The notes below the pieces were generated by a model. It was not told where the DNA came from, searched no databases, and saw only the letters and a list, made by a program, of their open reading frames with translations. The position numbers and the translations under genes were made by a program. 64,000 nt of DNA from Cordylochernes scorpioides (taxonomy: Eukaryota; Arthropoda; Arachnida; Pseudoscorpiones; Chernetidae): the NCBI GenBank assembly GCA_030710605.1, contig CP092865.1, positions 32,601,954 to 32,665,953 of the forward strand, written 5' to 3'. Positions 22,681 to 32,525 of this stretch are shown here, piece after piece (the first letter of the stretch is position 1; every line of letters starts with the position of its first letter).

Positions 22681-24034
22681 GTTTTCCGAATATTTTTATA
22701 AATCGGAGTATATGAAACATATTTACTAAATAGAAACTATAAAAGTGCTGCTTACTCAGTATGGCCTTAAAATACACACGTATTTCGTTTTGTTCTTTAG
22801 ACTTGAGAGAAAAAAATGTGTAGAAAAATCAATTCATCCTATTTTACATACTCATAGTTATGCTAGAGAAAAAATTATGTTGAAAGCTTTATAAAACTTA
22901 CAATAAAAAACTAACGATAAGTTGCCTTAAATAGTTATATCTAATTATTTATTTTAAGTTATATCTAACTATAAAGTTGTTGCTTTATTTTTAATTAGGA
23001 GGAATTTAGTCATTAAAAACAATTCATCAAATAAGTTCGCGAATACAAAAGCAACAACACGTAAATTTTGAGTCGGTATATAATTTTTGCAACTTTTTTC
23101 TGATCATTTTTTAATTTAAAATTTGTCGTTTTTAAAAAATTATAATTAGATATTATTCTAAGTTATAATTAAATTTTAAGTTAATAAAATTGCGTACCAA
23201 AATTCCTATCTATATTCGCCAAATTATGCTTTACCACTTCTAGAAAGACGGAAATACAGCGCAGTCATTTCGCGATCTCAACTTTTTGGCGGAAGCATAA
23301 AAAATCCAAGTTGCTAGACGGTTCAAGAAGCTTAAACAGGGCGATATAAAGATGAGGAAGGAAGCGGTCAACTATCATATTTCAAGGTATCTATGGCAGC
23401 CGTTAAAGCTGGACAACGAGAATGTTGGCCGAAGACGGCTCAACGTGACCCATTCCATCATTATTTGTCGTCTCAAAAATCACGGAAGCAGTAATTGATA
23501 AAATTATAACTTTGTTGTATTTCATGTTATAAAATCCTCTAATATGTACTAGCCCAATAGATGCCTAGTTACATAGAACCATAGTTAAATTAATCTCAAG
23601 TTACATAGATTCCTAATTCAGCTAAGATTTTCTTACAGAAAATGAAGCTAGTTGAGGAGCCTATGTAATGTATTCCGAAGTCTAGCTGACTTCCACCTTC
23701 CGCTCACTATCATGACGTATCAGAATTTATTTCGTCAGAGAAACAAGTAGAAAAAGTATTTTGCCAAATTTCTTAGGTCAAGTTTTCAAAATATACATAG
23801 TCGGCTGCATGCTTGAAGTTGACCTCAATGTTTTACTCCATTTTACTCTACTTCTAAAGTCACCCAGTCAAATAAATAACATTCTATGTATCGCCTATAT
23901 ATCACTGAGAGAGCCTCTAAGCCACACTCTCCTGGTCTCTTTAGTAGGTGGCCTCTCGTAGGAAGTTGATAGGTTATGTCAGGTCGAGTCATAATGATTT
24001 CTCAAAGGTGATCACTCAGGGGGGTAGCTGTTCT
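22681..24034. other. No recognisable feature
   Basis: AT-rich left half. The right half has higher GC but no coding motif I recognise. Confidence 0.4.
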
Positions 24035-24035
24035 G

Positions 24036-24240
24036 TTGTTGCTGTCGTGTCCAATGAAGAGGCTTAGATGTCTCCATACATCTCTATCACAGCAGCAGCA
24101 ATGTCCACTATCTTGGGTGTATAAAGCTGCTGCTCTGGGTCCATGTCAAATTTGTTCTTCATTGTAAAATGGGTTCCGTTGCCACGTTAGTCACCTTGGG
24201 AACAAGCTAGAATTTGGTCGAATATTCCAAGGGTCCAAGA
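24036..24240 (-). mobile_element. Family M LINE tail, copy 3
   Basis: TTGTTGCTGTCGTGTCCAAT, GAAGAGGCTTAGATGTCTCC, ACAGCAGCAGCAATGTCCAC, then the same deletion junction and CCGTTGCCACGTTAGTCACC as copy 2. The minus-strand frame still encodes the EMYGDI terminus. Confidence 0.65.
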
Positions 24241-24959
24241 AGGACCACATAGAGGTGTGGTCGGATTTCAATAATACAATAAACAAGAATATCCAATTAT
24301 ACAATAAACTAGAATATCTACATGTATATTATATTATAGTTTATTGTATAGTTGCCTGTTGAAGGACGTCTTAGTCAGAAAGCTAGCCAAGATTATACCG
24401 CATAAATAATATTAAAAAACTCGTCACTGTTAGCTTTGATTCTTTCTTGGAAATGATGTATGGGGATTTATTCTCTAGTAAATGCGTACACTTACATACT
24501 TAGGTACTGTACATTGTAGTATGTAGCAGCAGGGAGGTGTGGGAACTATCGTCTACGTGTCTGCCAACAGCTCCTCTAATTACGACCTATCGTTAATGAC
24601 TCACGTGACGAGACCGAGTACAAAGGCCATGCCACAAAAAACGCTAAGAAATCCACACGTGGAAAGAGAAGCCCGCTCATTTATCTAACCTCGGTGTTTT
24701 TCTTGGAGGTACAATGTAACAACGCCTCTCACCACCTTCTCACCTTTTTTATAAAACGTTTCTCCTTCATACTGTCCTTTTGTCCACCCTTGGTCGTGAG
24801 TGTTTGTTCTTGCTGGCAGAGTTGGATGTACAGCATATTCTACAAATTACTACAAGACTTTTGCTCTAGAGCACAGATTCCAATTATATGCATTCGTCCG
24901 TACGAAATAATAGAAATAGACCAAACGGTGAGAACAACGCTGAGCAAATATCCATCTTA
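24241..24959. other. No recognisable feature
   Basis: A small inverted pair of TATACAATAAAC-type sequence near 24275-24350; otherwise nothing. Confidence 0.4.
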
Positions 24960-25485
24960 AACCAGCGAATAAAGAAAGATTGTATATCTCCAACGCGAAG
25001 ACCTTGGTGAACGTGGATAAAAAAAAGAACGGATACTGTTGCTAAGCCTCTACAAATATATAGTTGTTGGGGAGACCACAAAAAGAAAGGAAGTCATTAA
25101 AACATGTGAACACACACACGGCGATAATACAATGCTACCAAACATTCAGTTAATAGCCGAAATCAAGTATAAAATAGAAGTCCAAAACCTTACTATAACG
25201 ACTCTAAAAGAAAATCAAATTGAAAATATAAGAGGAATCATTAGCAGAAAAAAGATATACAGGGCATTTTTCAAACATGTAGCTCAACCGCTAGTAGACA
25301 TAGCTGAATCCTCAAAATGGCTCAAAACAGGAAATAACACATCACAGAATGAAGGTTTTTATATGTTCATAAAAGATAGAAATGTGTTCCCGAAAGTCCA
25401 AAACCTGAAATGCCCTAACTGTGAAACTGTACGGTGGATCACCTTGCTACAAACTGTGGAAGATTGCTTCCGTACAACTCACTGA
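24960..25485 (+). pseudogene. R2-like LINE ORF fragment
   Basis: The open frame 25039-25485 contains SSKWLKTGNNTSQNEGFYMF, then IKDRNVFPK and KCPNCETVRWI. This matches the W-L-K-x-G...T/N-E-G-F...I-x-D...C-x-x-C-E-T pattern found after the reverse transcriptase domain of LINE proteins whose relatives use restriction-like endonucleases. The normally conserved cysteines and histidine are partly lost and the frame ends soon after, so this is a decayed piece. The region upstream (about 24960-25038) is probably part of the same element. Confidence 0.55.
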
Positions 25486-25490
25486 GAGAT

Positions 25491-26075
25491 ATATTGAAGC
25501 GGTGAGAGGCGTCCACTTCAATCTGTCAAGAAAATATACCTTTGCAGAAAACAATGTGAAAAAAAACCAAATCAAATGAATAATTTCCTATAAAAGATAT
25601 ATATTAATAAAATTGCACGTTAATCATGTTCAAAACCCTCAATTTGAAACTATTTCAACGTTACCTTTCTTATATATATAAAAGTAAAATTATTCGAAAT
25701 GTAGTTATGAGTTATATAACATTATTGAGTTTTTAACATTAAAAATTCTGTGCACCAATAGCATTTTTCAATATTATTATTATCATGAAGTAAAGAAAAG
25801 ATCTATAACGAATTGACTAGTGAAAATGAATTTTATCAAACGCGACACCTATATATCTAGATGAATTCATCACCACAAAGTAGAAGATTTGGTCGAAATA
25901 TTTAGGGCCGTTTGTGAGAACCCGAGCCAAGGATTGTTCACTTCATAGTTTAACTACCTCGTCTCTAACATGTGATAGCTGACAACGAATGATGTAGATG
26001 AAAGTGACAATTTAGAAATAATATTTTAGAGATTTCATCAACAAATTTATCTAACTATTATTTGTTTTTATATAA
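25491..26075. other. No recognisable feature
   Basis: AT-rich DNA; nothing supported. Confidence 0.4.
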
Positions 26076-26089
26076 TTGAAATCCAGTTC

Positions 26090-26150
26090 TTTTTACAACT
26101 ATACAACAACAACAGCTGCTTTATTAGGACATTTCCGTCCTGTAACAATA
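26090..26150 (-). mobile_element. 3' end of a LINE related to the 27-31 kb element
   Basis: The minus strand reads ACAGGAC-GGAAAT-GTCCTAATAAAGC and then (TGT)n. The full LINE at 27155-31853 ends ACAGGGC-AAGAT-GCCCTAATAAAGC with a TTG-rich tail. The hairpin is kept with a compensated base pair. The upstream sequence is too diverged to read. Confidence 0.65.
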
Positions 26151-26179
26151 ACATATAATAACATATTTGGAACTCTTGA

Positions 26180-26300
26180 AAATAAAGGTTGCCTGGCCGG
26201 AATTCATATTTCTGCAAAAATATATAGACACTTCGGCCAGTTAAAGTATATTAAGAAAAAATAAAACTTTAACTGGCCGAGTATCTTTATTTTTTTGGCA
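26180..26300. mobile_element. Family F end fragments (inverted GGCCAGTTAAAGT)
   Basis: GGTTGCCTGGCCGGAATTCA and GACACTTCGGCCAGTT match the left end of the family F element at 60527. A second inverted ACTTTAACTGGCCGA follows. The hammerhead segment is missing here. Confidence 0.55.
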
Positions 26301-26679
26301 GAAATACTTGGAAGTGTATCAAACACGTCAGGGAACAAACAAAACATGTTCCAATTCTGACAAAAACAACACTGGGTGAAAGAAAGGTGTGGAGCGAGAT
26401 TGTGGTCGGAGGAAAGAAAACTAGGCCGCGGGGAGGGGAACCTTTGTCTTAGCCAAAATAATCCTAAAGCCATGGCATATAGAAGCTAAATTTACATTTG
26501 TTTGTAAATGGTAATGGAGTTATATTTATAGAACTTGCGTAGAGCCGGTAACTTTTGTCTGGGTGGATTTTTTTTAAAACCATTTGGGACACACGTTCTT
26601 TGTTTGGTTGATAATTTTGGAAATCTACTGTGTCACTATAAGCTCTACCTCTTCTCTTCTTCTTCTTTCTAATCTCCAC
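26301..26679. other. No recognisable feature
   Basis: Open stretches on the minus strand show no recognisable domain. Confidence 0.4.
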
Positions 26680-26945
26680 TCAATCATATTAGGGTAGCAA
26701 GCTTGTAGAGCTTGCAACTTTTGATAGTGTCTGCTAGGGATGAGTAGAGCTCATCAATGGATGACCCAATACAGTCAATGATGTGATTTGGGGTTGCAGG
26801 TTGAGAATTTCACTCTGCCATGATGATAAGCTTTACTGAAGTTTGTCATCTATAATAATTGTTGTACCAACACTTTCTTGAGGCAACCCGGATTCCTGGA
26901 GCGTACTAAAGTCGCCAACTATCCGGCTACCAACACTAGATGCAC
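26680..26945. repeat. Repeat related to family K end and to 11.9 kb repeat
   Basis: CACTCAATCATATTAGGGTA followed by AGCAAGCTTGTAGAGCTTGC resembles the inverted distal end of family K (ACAAGCTTGATACCCTAATA). GGATTCCTGGAGCGTACTAA matches 11937. Probably decayed LINE sequence. Confidence 0.45.
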
Positions 26946-27154
26946 TGGCTTGTATTCTTATCAGGAGATAGCTGAATAATAAACTCATGAATTACTCATT
27001 TATAAAGCGATTGGTTCCCATTTGCCATCAGTCACACGCTTTTCTGCGCAATTCAACAACAATAACATCAATAAATATATATTAAAGCAATTTACTTATC
27101 AAATATCGAAAAAAAAATTAAAAGAAAAAATAATCTTTAGAATATTTTTATTCA

Positions 27155-27285
27155 ACAACAAACAACAAAACAGCTTTATTAGGGCATCTTGCCCTGTACA
27201 GATTCGCCTTTGAATTACTGACAATATTCAACACAAGAGGAAAAGGAGAGATGGAGTATTTACAATTAAAGTATGGCAAATATTT
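27155..27285 (-). other. LINE 3' UTR hairpin and TTG-rich tail
   Basis: In transcription sense: ACAGGGC-AAGAT-GCCCTAATAAAGC then TGTTTTGTTGTTTGTTGT, ending at the target duplication. The hairpin is conserved with a compensatory pair in the fragment at 26.1 kb. AATAAA inside it can serve as a polyadenylation signal. Confidence 0.75.
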
Positions 27286-30200
27286 TTATTGTGCCCCTGT
27301 TCTTCTCTCTTCCACGAGTGCAATTTTATTTACAACCGATTTTTGGTAGTTGAACAGTTCTATTGCCCAACTTTTCTTATCTGAAACAGTTTTTATTGTC
27401 TTTAATGAGTTCAGTTGTGGTCTAGGAAGACTTTTCAGGATCTTTTTTCTCTCACCTTCCAGATCTCCGCACTCGGCAGTAAAATGGTATATCTCATCGG
27501 TTATCTGACCTCCGCATAACTTACAGTACAAATCTTCTTTCTTAATTACGTAGATATGATTTTCTTTGATCAATGTTGATATTATCCTGATCTGTGCAAT
27601 AAAACTCACTAAAGCTGAGGACAGATTGCATGAAAAATAATGTTCTGGAATGAATGAATCATAAAGTAACCTATAGTTTGAGTATGTTTTCGTAAGAGAT
27701 AATTTTGCCAGATCTTGCTGCAATAGCTGTTCAATTTTTATTTTTAGTATATTCGGTAGTTCGATCTGTATGTCATCATAATTTAACCTAAGGTTTAGCC
27801 GTGTGAGTCCACAATGATTGATGATATCCATGATATTTTTACAGAATCCTATAGGTTTTTTTGTCATTAAGGAAATTTCCTTCAATCTATTCCAGCATAG
27901 CTTAGGTAGTCTATTTTCTTCCATTTCCTGTAATCTAATGAAATATTTCATAATTAGTTTGATCGTTGTAAAAGTCAGAGATAATCTGCCTGTTTCCAAC
28001 CTTACAATATACCCCGGTATATATCTTGGCAGATTCAGAAAGTTTTTGATAAACGTATTCTGTATTTGGTCTATAATATCGGTATTGTCCCAAGCCCACA
28101 CAGGGGCCGCATAGAGTAGTATTGATTTAATAACTGAGTCAAATAAATTCAGTGCAACTTTTAATGAATTAATTTTTTCCCTTTTTATCAGTCTAATAGT
28201 TGCATTTATTGCCGTATTTGCTTTGGCTTTATAAAAGAGGGCTACCTTTTTGCTATTATTAGTGGTAGTGAATGGAAATCCCAAATACATAATATTGGAC
28301 GCAACAGTCAGTGGGATGTCCCCCCAGTACCAGTTTTCGTGTCTTGCCGGTCTTCCTCCATTTCTAAATACCATCACCTTGGACTTATTTTCATTTAAAA
28401 CTAATTTGTTATTGTCCAGATAAGACTTTAGTAAATTGATTTTAGTTTGTAGGTTAATTTTAGATTCTCCAATTATGGCTATGTCATCCGCATACATAAG
28501 TAGGTGTAAAACGCCAAAATCAGGGAGATGAAATCCTGTAAGTGCTGAGTTATTATAAAGTTCTATTAGGTCGGCCATATATAATATAAATAAAAGTGGG
28601 GAAAGTGATTCTCCCTGCAACACTCCAGAATTAATTTTCACATTACTTGAATATTGCCCTTTCGATCGGATAGTAATCTTAGCTTCTTGGTAAAAGTTTT
28701 TTATCAGCATTACAAATTTATTGCTGATGCCCATTTTATGCAATTTTTGCCAAAGTAAATCATGTGGTACTGTGTCGAAAGCTTTAGTCAAATCGACGAA
28801 GAAGACATATAGCTTGCCTCGTTTTCTTCTCAAAGATAATTGGATGAGTGAATTCAGTAGTAGTATGTGGTCAGTGCATGATCTGTTCTTACGGAAACCT
28901 GCTTGATTTTCTAAAATAATCTCTCTTTTTTCTATCCAGTTGTTTAATCTGTTTCTTAGTATTGTAGTGAATAATTTAGATATATTACTGCAGAGGGCAA
29001 TCCCTCTATAATTTGTCGGGTTGTTCTTATCACCGCTTTTATATATGGGGTGTACTATTGAGTTCGTCCAGAGTTGCGGGTATTTTTCTGTGGACATTAT
29101 TTTGTTGAATAGGTTTTTCAATTTAGTTAAAGTCGGTGTCGGTAAATTCTTCAGCAACTCATTTGGTATACCATCGAGTCCCACTGCTTTGCCATTCGCT
29201 AGTTTTTTTACTACATCATAAATCTCTTGAAGGGTTATTTCCGCGTCTAAATCTGGATCTTTCCAACCAATCATCTGGTTTAACGTAAAAGTAGCTTCAT
29301 TATTTTCTTTGTTCAGTAAATTTTTATAAAATAAAAACCATTCTTTTATATCAATCTCTCCTTGTATTATTCTAAAGGCTGCAATGGCATTCCAGAAGGA
29401 TTTGGGATCTTTGGCGTTTTTTATCATTTCATTCTTGTCCTTATTAAAGTCATCTCTTTTTCTTTGCAGGAGCTTAAAATATTCCCTCCTAGCCTCAATA
29501 TATTTTTGGCGGTCGTGTGTGTTGTTTGAGTTCCTACATCTTTGTAAACTTACTTTGGTCGTTTTTTTCATAATGTAACAATCTTTGTCATACCAAGGTT
29601 TTGAAAGTTGATGTCGTCGTTTTGCGAATTTAATTATATTTGCCGATTCCATTGCCGTGTAGATCTGTTTAGTAAAATTTACTGTTTTTGTGTTAATATC
29701 GGTTTCATTTCCATCTTCTATATCACTTAAGTTATGTTTTAGCATCTCCACATTTTCTTTCGTCCAAATGAATTTTCGTGTCAGTATTTCATTGTTGTAC
29801 GAGGATTTAATAGCTTCATACCCAGTATTAATTTGTAAAACAGTTGGTAAGTGGTCTGAATATGAAAGTTCTTCGATCCACATATCCGATATGATCTGTG
29901 TTAAACCGTGTGTGTACATAAAATAATCCAAAACCGATGAACCTCTTTCTGAAATAAAAGTGAATGAGCCGTTCGTATCCCCTTTAGTTCTGCCATTTGC
30001 TATTGTTATAGAATTTGATTCTGTGAAGGAAATTAGTTTGTCAGATAGTTTCGAAGATATTGGGTCTTTAGATTTTCTATATTTGTTAAGGGATGAATTT
30101 AGTTTCAGTGGGTTATGGAAGCCTCCAGCATTGCCTATTCTTATATTGATATCACCGGCTATTAGCACTTCGTTACCTTCATTCATGTGATATTCAATAT

Positions 30201-30720
30201 GCCTAAGTAAGTTTGTTAGATTTTGTTCTTGTAATGCATTTGGCGGTAAATATACAAACAGCAAACAAATACTCTCGGTGGTTTTGCCAAGAAATTTGTG
30301 CGTCAAAACAGATATCCAATAAGGGTTTTTTTCGATTTTTCTAACCGTATGTTGAAAGTTTTTTTTTATTCCAATCAGAGTTCCCCCCGAGCCCCTTCCC
30401 TTTAGTTCTGTTTTCATTGCTGGGCTTTGAATTATGTGGTATTCATCTGTTAATAATTCGAGATCATTCGTAATCCATGTTTCACTTAGTGCAAAAAGTT
30501 CGTATTTTTTTAGGTATTCAACGAGTGGAAATATTGAAGTTATTCTAATAAAACCATTTATATTCCATTGTAAAATTTTTATTTTAGTATCTATATGTTT
30601 GGCCAGGGTTACTTGTTTGTCTTTTTTTCCCGATTCACAATTTTTCGTATGTGGATATCTAATTTTAGCTGTGTTTCTATCCGATATATTTTTCGTAACC
30701 TTTGGGTTTGATATTACCAA
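27286..30720 (-). CDS. LINE ORF2: AP endonuclease and reverse transcriptase
   Basis: Multi-domain enzyme for target-primed reverse transcription. Counting from the TTG codon at 30720: apurinic-type endonuclease about 47-295 (WNIN at N53, SETW at E80, AGDIN at D190, LDYF at D265, SDH at 288-290); reverse transcriptase about 500-770 (FVDLTKAFD with D643, GVLQGESLSPLLF, YADD 743-746); then a thumb region and a C-terminal CxxC...H...C cluster (C1066-C1084). There is no internal stop. The first AUG codon is residue 102, already inside the endonuclease after N53 and E80, so an AUG start cannot give an active protein. The frame is continuous upstream to the UAG ending ORF1 at 30751, which favours stop-codon readthrough or a non-AUG start. 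Confidence 0.93.
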   Translation of the reverse strand: MVISNPKVTKNISDRNTAKIRYPHTKNCESGKKDKQVTLAKHIDTKIKILQWNINGFIRITSIFPLVEYLKKYELFALSETWITNDLELLTDEYHIIQSPAMKTELKGRGSGGTLIGIKKNFQHTVRKIEKNPYWISVLTHKFLGKTTESICLLFVYLPPNALQEQNLTNLLRHIEYHMNEGNEVLIAGDINIRIGNAGGFHNPLKLNSSLNKYRKSKDPISSKLSDKLISFTESNSITIANGRTKGDTNGSFTFISERGSSVLDYFMYTHGLTQIISDMWIEELSYSDHLPTVLQINTGYEAIKSSYNNEILTRKFIWTKENVEMLKHNLSDIEDGNETDINTKTVNFTKQIYTAMESANIIKFAKRRHQLSKPWYDKDCYIMKKTTKVSLQRCRNSNNTHDRQKYIEARREYFKLLQRKRDDFNKDKNEMIKNAKDPKSFWNAIAAFRIIQGEIDIKEWFLFYKNLLNKENNEATFTLNQMIGWKDPDLDAEITLQEIYDVVKKLANGKAVGLDGIPNELLKNLPTPTLTKLKNLFNKIMSTEKYPQLWTNSIVHPIYKSGDKNNPTNYRGIALCSNISKLFTTILRNRLNNWIEKREIILENQAGFRKNRSCTDHILLLNSLIQLSLRRKRGKLYVFFVDLTKAFDTVPHDLLWQKLHKMGISNKFVMLIKNFYQEAKITIRSKGQYSSNVKINSGVLQGESLSPLLFILYMADLIELYNNSALTGFHLPDFGVLHLLMYADDIAIIGESKINLQTKINLLKSYLDNNKLVLNENKSKVMVFRNGGRPARHENWYWGDIPLTVASNIMYLGFPFTTTNNSKKVALFYKAKANTAINATIRLIKREKINSLKVALNLFDSVIKSILLYAAPVWAWDNTDIIDQIQNTFIKNFLNLPRYIPGYIVRLETGRLSLTFTTIKLIMKYFIRLQEMEENRLPKLCWNRLKEISLMTKKPIGFCKNIMDIINHCGLTRLNLRLNYDDIQIELPNILKIKIEQLLQQDLAKLSLTKTYSNYRLLYDSFIPEHYFSCNLSSALVSFIAQIRIISTLIKENHIYVIKKEDLYCKLCGGQITDEIYHFTAECGDLEGERKKILKSLPRPQLNSLKTIKTVSDKKSWAIELFNYQKSVVNKIALVEERRTGAQ

Positions 30721-30750
30721 TTCTCTTTTGTTTGTATTTTCATCCAGTTG

Positions 30751-31473
30751 CTATAACTCCGCACCCTCCTTGGTGGTGATTTTACCATTGAGAACCCGAT
30801 AAACTGTTCCATTGACAATCAGTTTATCATCCCTAAGTTTAGCCGTGATTCCTTTGTTTAAGAATTCTTTCCATTTAGGAATCAACAGTCGGCGTTGTTC
30901 TCTGGTACTGGGAAAGTAGTCCTTGCTTACAAATATCTTCAAATCCCTTAATTTAAATGAATTTTTAAATATCTTTATTCTTTCGCTGTATTCTGGAACC
31001 TCTACCAGCATTGGGGCTTTATCCTTTTTGGATAACCTCCTGCACCTGGAAATAACGATCTCATCCGAGATCTGCAACTTGTCCTTTATCAGACTTTTTA
31101 TTTTGGCTCGGGATTCATCAGGATTTTCACTTCCATTACCCTCCATACCGTAAAAAATCAAGTTCTTCTCTCTATTTTTCATCTCCATAAAACTAACTCG
31201 ACTCTCAAGTTCTCTAATCTTTTTAACATTCACTTCAACGGCGCTCGCAGTTAATTCCAAAGAGGATTCAAGCTGCTGTACGCGGGTGTCAAATTTCTGC
31301 ATCCCTAGTTCAATCCCAGATAGCCTAGATTCGAGTTTTGAGCCCCAATCATCCATTTTAGAAGAAAGTGCCGCAATCAGTTCTTTTAGGTCTTTCTCCA
31401 TAGGCGTTTCTAGAGTTGTTTGTCTGGTAACTTTAGGGCCAGGGTTACTCTCGATACCCGAGATGAATAACAA
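30751..31473 (-). CDS. LINE ORF1: coiled coil and RRM-type RNA-binding protein with 2A-like start
   Basis: RNA-binding partner of ORF2. Given from the TTG codon at 31473: a hydrophobic lead and FISGIESNPGP (NPGP at 31435-31446), a degenerate 2A-like motif in which G stands where D is usual. Then a coiled coil about residues 28-95 (heptads such as LESRLSGIELGMQKF), an RRM-like part about 100-170 (NLIFYGMEGNG) and a C-terminal domain (KIFVSKDYFPSTREQRRLLI...LIVNGTVYRV) like L1-type ORF1p. The frame is open up to a TGA at 31540-31542 with no AUG; the first AUG in frame is at 31401, after the 2A-like motif. An upstream AUG frame starts at 31606 in a frame offset by one base and meets this frame at an 8-A run near 31532-31539. 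The stop is UAG at 30751, followed by CAA CUG. Confidence 0.85.
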   Translation of the reverse strand: MLFISGIESNPGPKVTRQTTLETPMEKDLKELIAALSSKMDDWGSKLESRLSGIELGMQKFDTRVQQLESSLELTASAVEVNVKKIRELESRVSFMEMKNREKNLIFYGMEGNGSENPDESRAKIKSLIKDKLQISDEIVISRCRRLSKKDKAPMLVEVPEYSERIKIFKNSFKLRDLKIFVSKDYFPSTREQRRLLIPKWKEFLNKGITAKLRDDKLIVNGTVYRVLNGKITTKEGAEL

Positions 31474-31504
31474 TGCTAGTATTATAATTCTCGAATTTGA
31501 TTTG

Positions 31505-31606
31505 CTATAACGAAAACGTATAGAGAGCCCAATTTTTTTTCACTTGATCTAAAGCAGTCAGCCTTTCGCAATTTACATCATTTTCACCGATAAAATCAAT
31601 TTGCAT
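31505..31606 (-). CDS. Upstream 33-codon reading frame that may be the displaced start of LINE ORF1
   Basis: Begins ATG at 31606 (MQIDFIGENDVNCERL...) and stops with TAG at 31505. It overlaps the extended ORF1 frame at a run of eight A residues. A one-base indel there, or +1 slippage, would place this AUG in the ORF1 frame upstream of the hydrophobic segment and 2A-like motif. It could also be a chance short frame. Confidence 0.35.
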   Translation of the reverse strand: MQIDFIGENDVNCERLTALDQVKKNWALYTFSL

Positions 31607-31869
31607 AACCCAGCCAACGCGCTCATTTACATGATGAGTGATGCATAAAAATAAGATACATGTATATATTAGGCCTATATTCATTTTTTCCCTTTCTACA
31701 CTCTTTTCTTCTTTTCTTATATACTTTTATACTTAATTTTATACTTATATATTTATACTTAATATAAATTGGTGCTTACGGTAAGAAAAATAAGACAGGA
31801 AAAAGTTATCAAATTAGAATTAAAAACAAAAATTGATACTCAGCTGCAGAGCGAGAATATTTTTATTCA

Positions 31870-32204
31870 TAAAAATAGCAATGACGTTTATGTTACAAAA
31901 AAAAAAAAAAAAGGTTCGGAAAAAATCGTTTTTAACTTTATTTCTTAAAATGGGATTTTTTTAAGAATCTATAAATTAAAGGCATGCTATAGCAGAATGA
32001 ATTTACGAAACTACCAACAAAATTAAATAATCATTTTATAATAATGTACAATACTCGAAGACTAGTCCGTGTTCAAGAAACAAGCATAAAATCTGTAGAG
32101 AAAAAAAAAAAAACATTTTTTATTTTATGTTTTTTCTTTTATGAGATGATTCTATATATTTAAAATCATTTATAATAATATACACCTTTTAAATAGTTTC
32201 AGAA
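31870..32204. other. No recognisable feature
   Basis: A-rich tracts (31897-31912 and 32100-32113) in AT-rich DNA. Confidence 0.4.
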
Positions 32205-32525
32205 CTCCGCCTTTGCCGGTTCCAAGCCCGGATGAAAAAGGAGGAGGGGGAGCAGTAACAAGCTTGCTAAAAACCCTGGGCTCAGCTGGCCCGGCTGATA
32301 GTACCCTGTAAGGGCTCCTGATCCAGAGATACAGGATGCGTGTTTAGTCCATGTTAGGAAAGGCTGCACATGGCGTCTGTTCCTCATGTCAGAGGCGGCC
32401 ATTTATTTTGGAGCTAAATCGGCCTGCTCCTGAGTAGTGCTCCCAGTCTTAATGACAAAAGCAGACTATTCTACCTCACCCAGTCATGATGGTTGTCAAG
32501 CTCTACAAGCTTGATACCCTCCCAA
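32205..32525. repeat. Dispersed repeat family K, copy 2
   Basis: Same start (CTCCGCCTTTGCCGGT) and order as copy 1, truncated at the distal end (CAAGCTTGATACCCTCCCAA). Same orientation as copies 1 and 3. Confidence 0.6.

Larger units (their letters stand above)
27155..31853 (-). mobile_element. Near full-length LINE (CR1/L2-like) with 16-bp target duplication
   Basis: A 4.7-kb non-LTR retrotransposon on the minus strand. It is flanked by identical 16-bp duplications AGAATATTTTTATTCA (27139-27154 and 31854-31869), which fix both ends. The order in transcription sense is a 5' UTR of about 250-300 nt, ORF1, one UAG, ORF2 in the same frame, then a short 3' UTR with a GGGC/GCCC hairpin, AATAAA and a TTG-rich tail. 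Intact frames and matching duplications indicate a recent insertion. Clade assignment rests on the RRM-type ORF1 and AP-endonuclease/RT ORF2; CR1/L2 group is my best reading. Confidence 0.9.
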
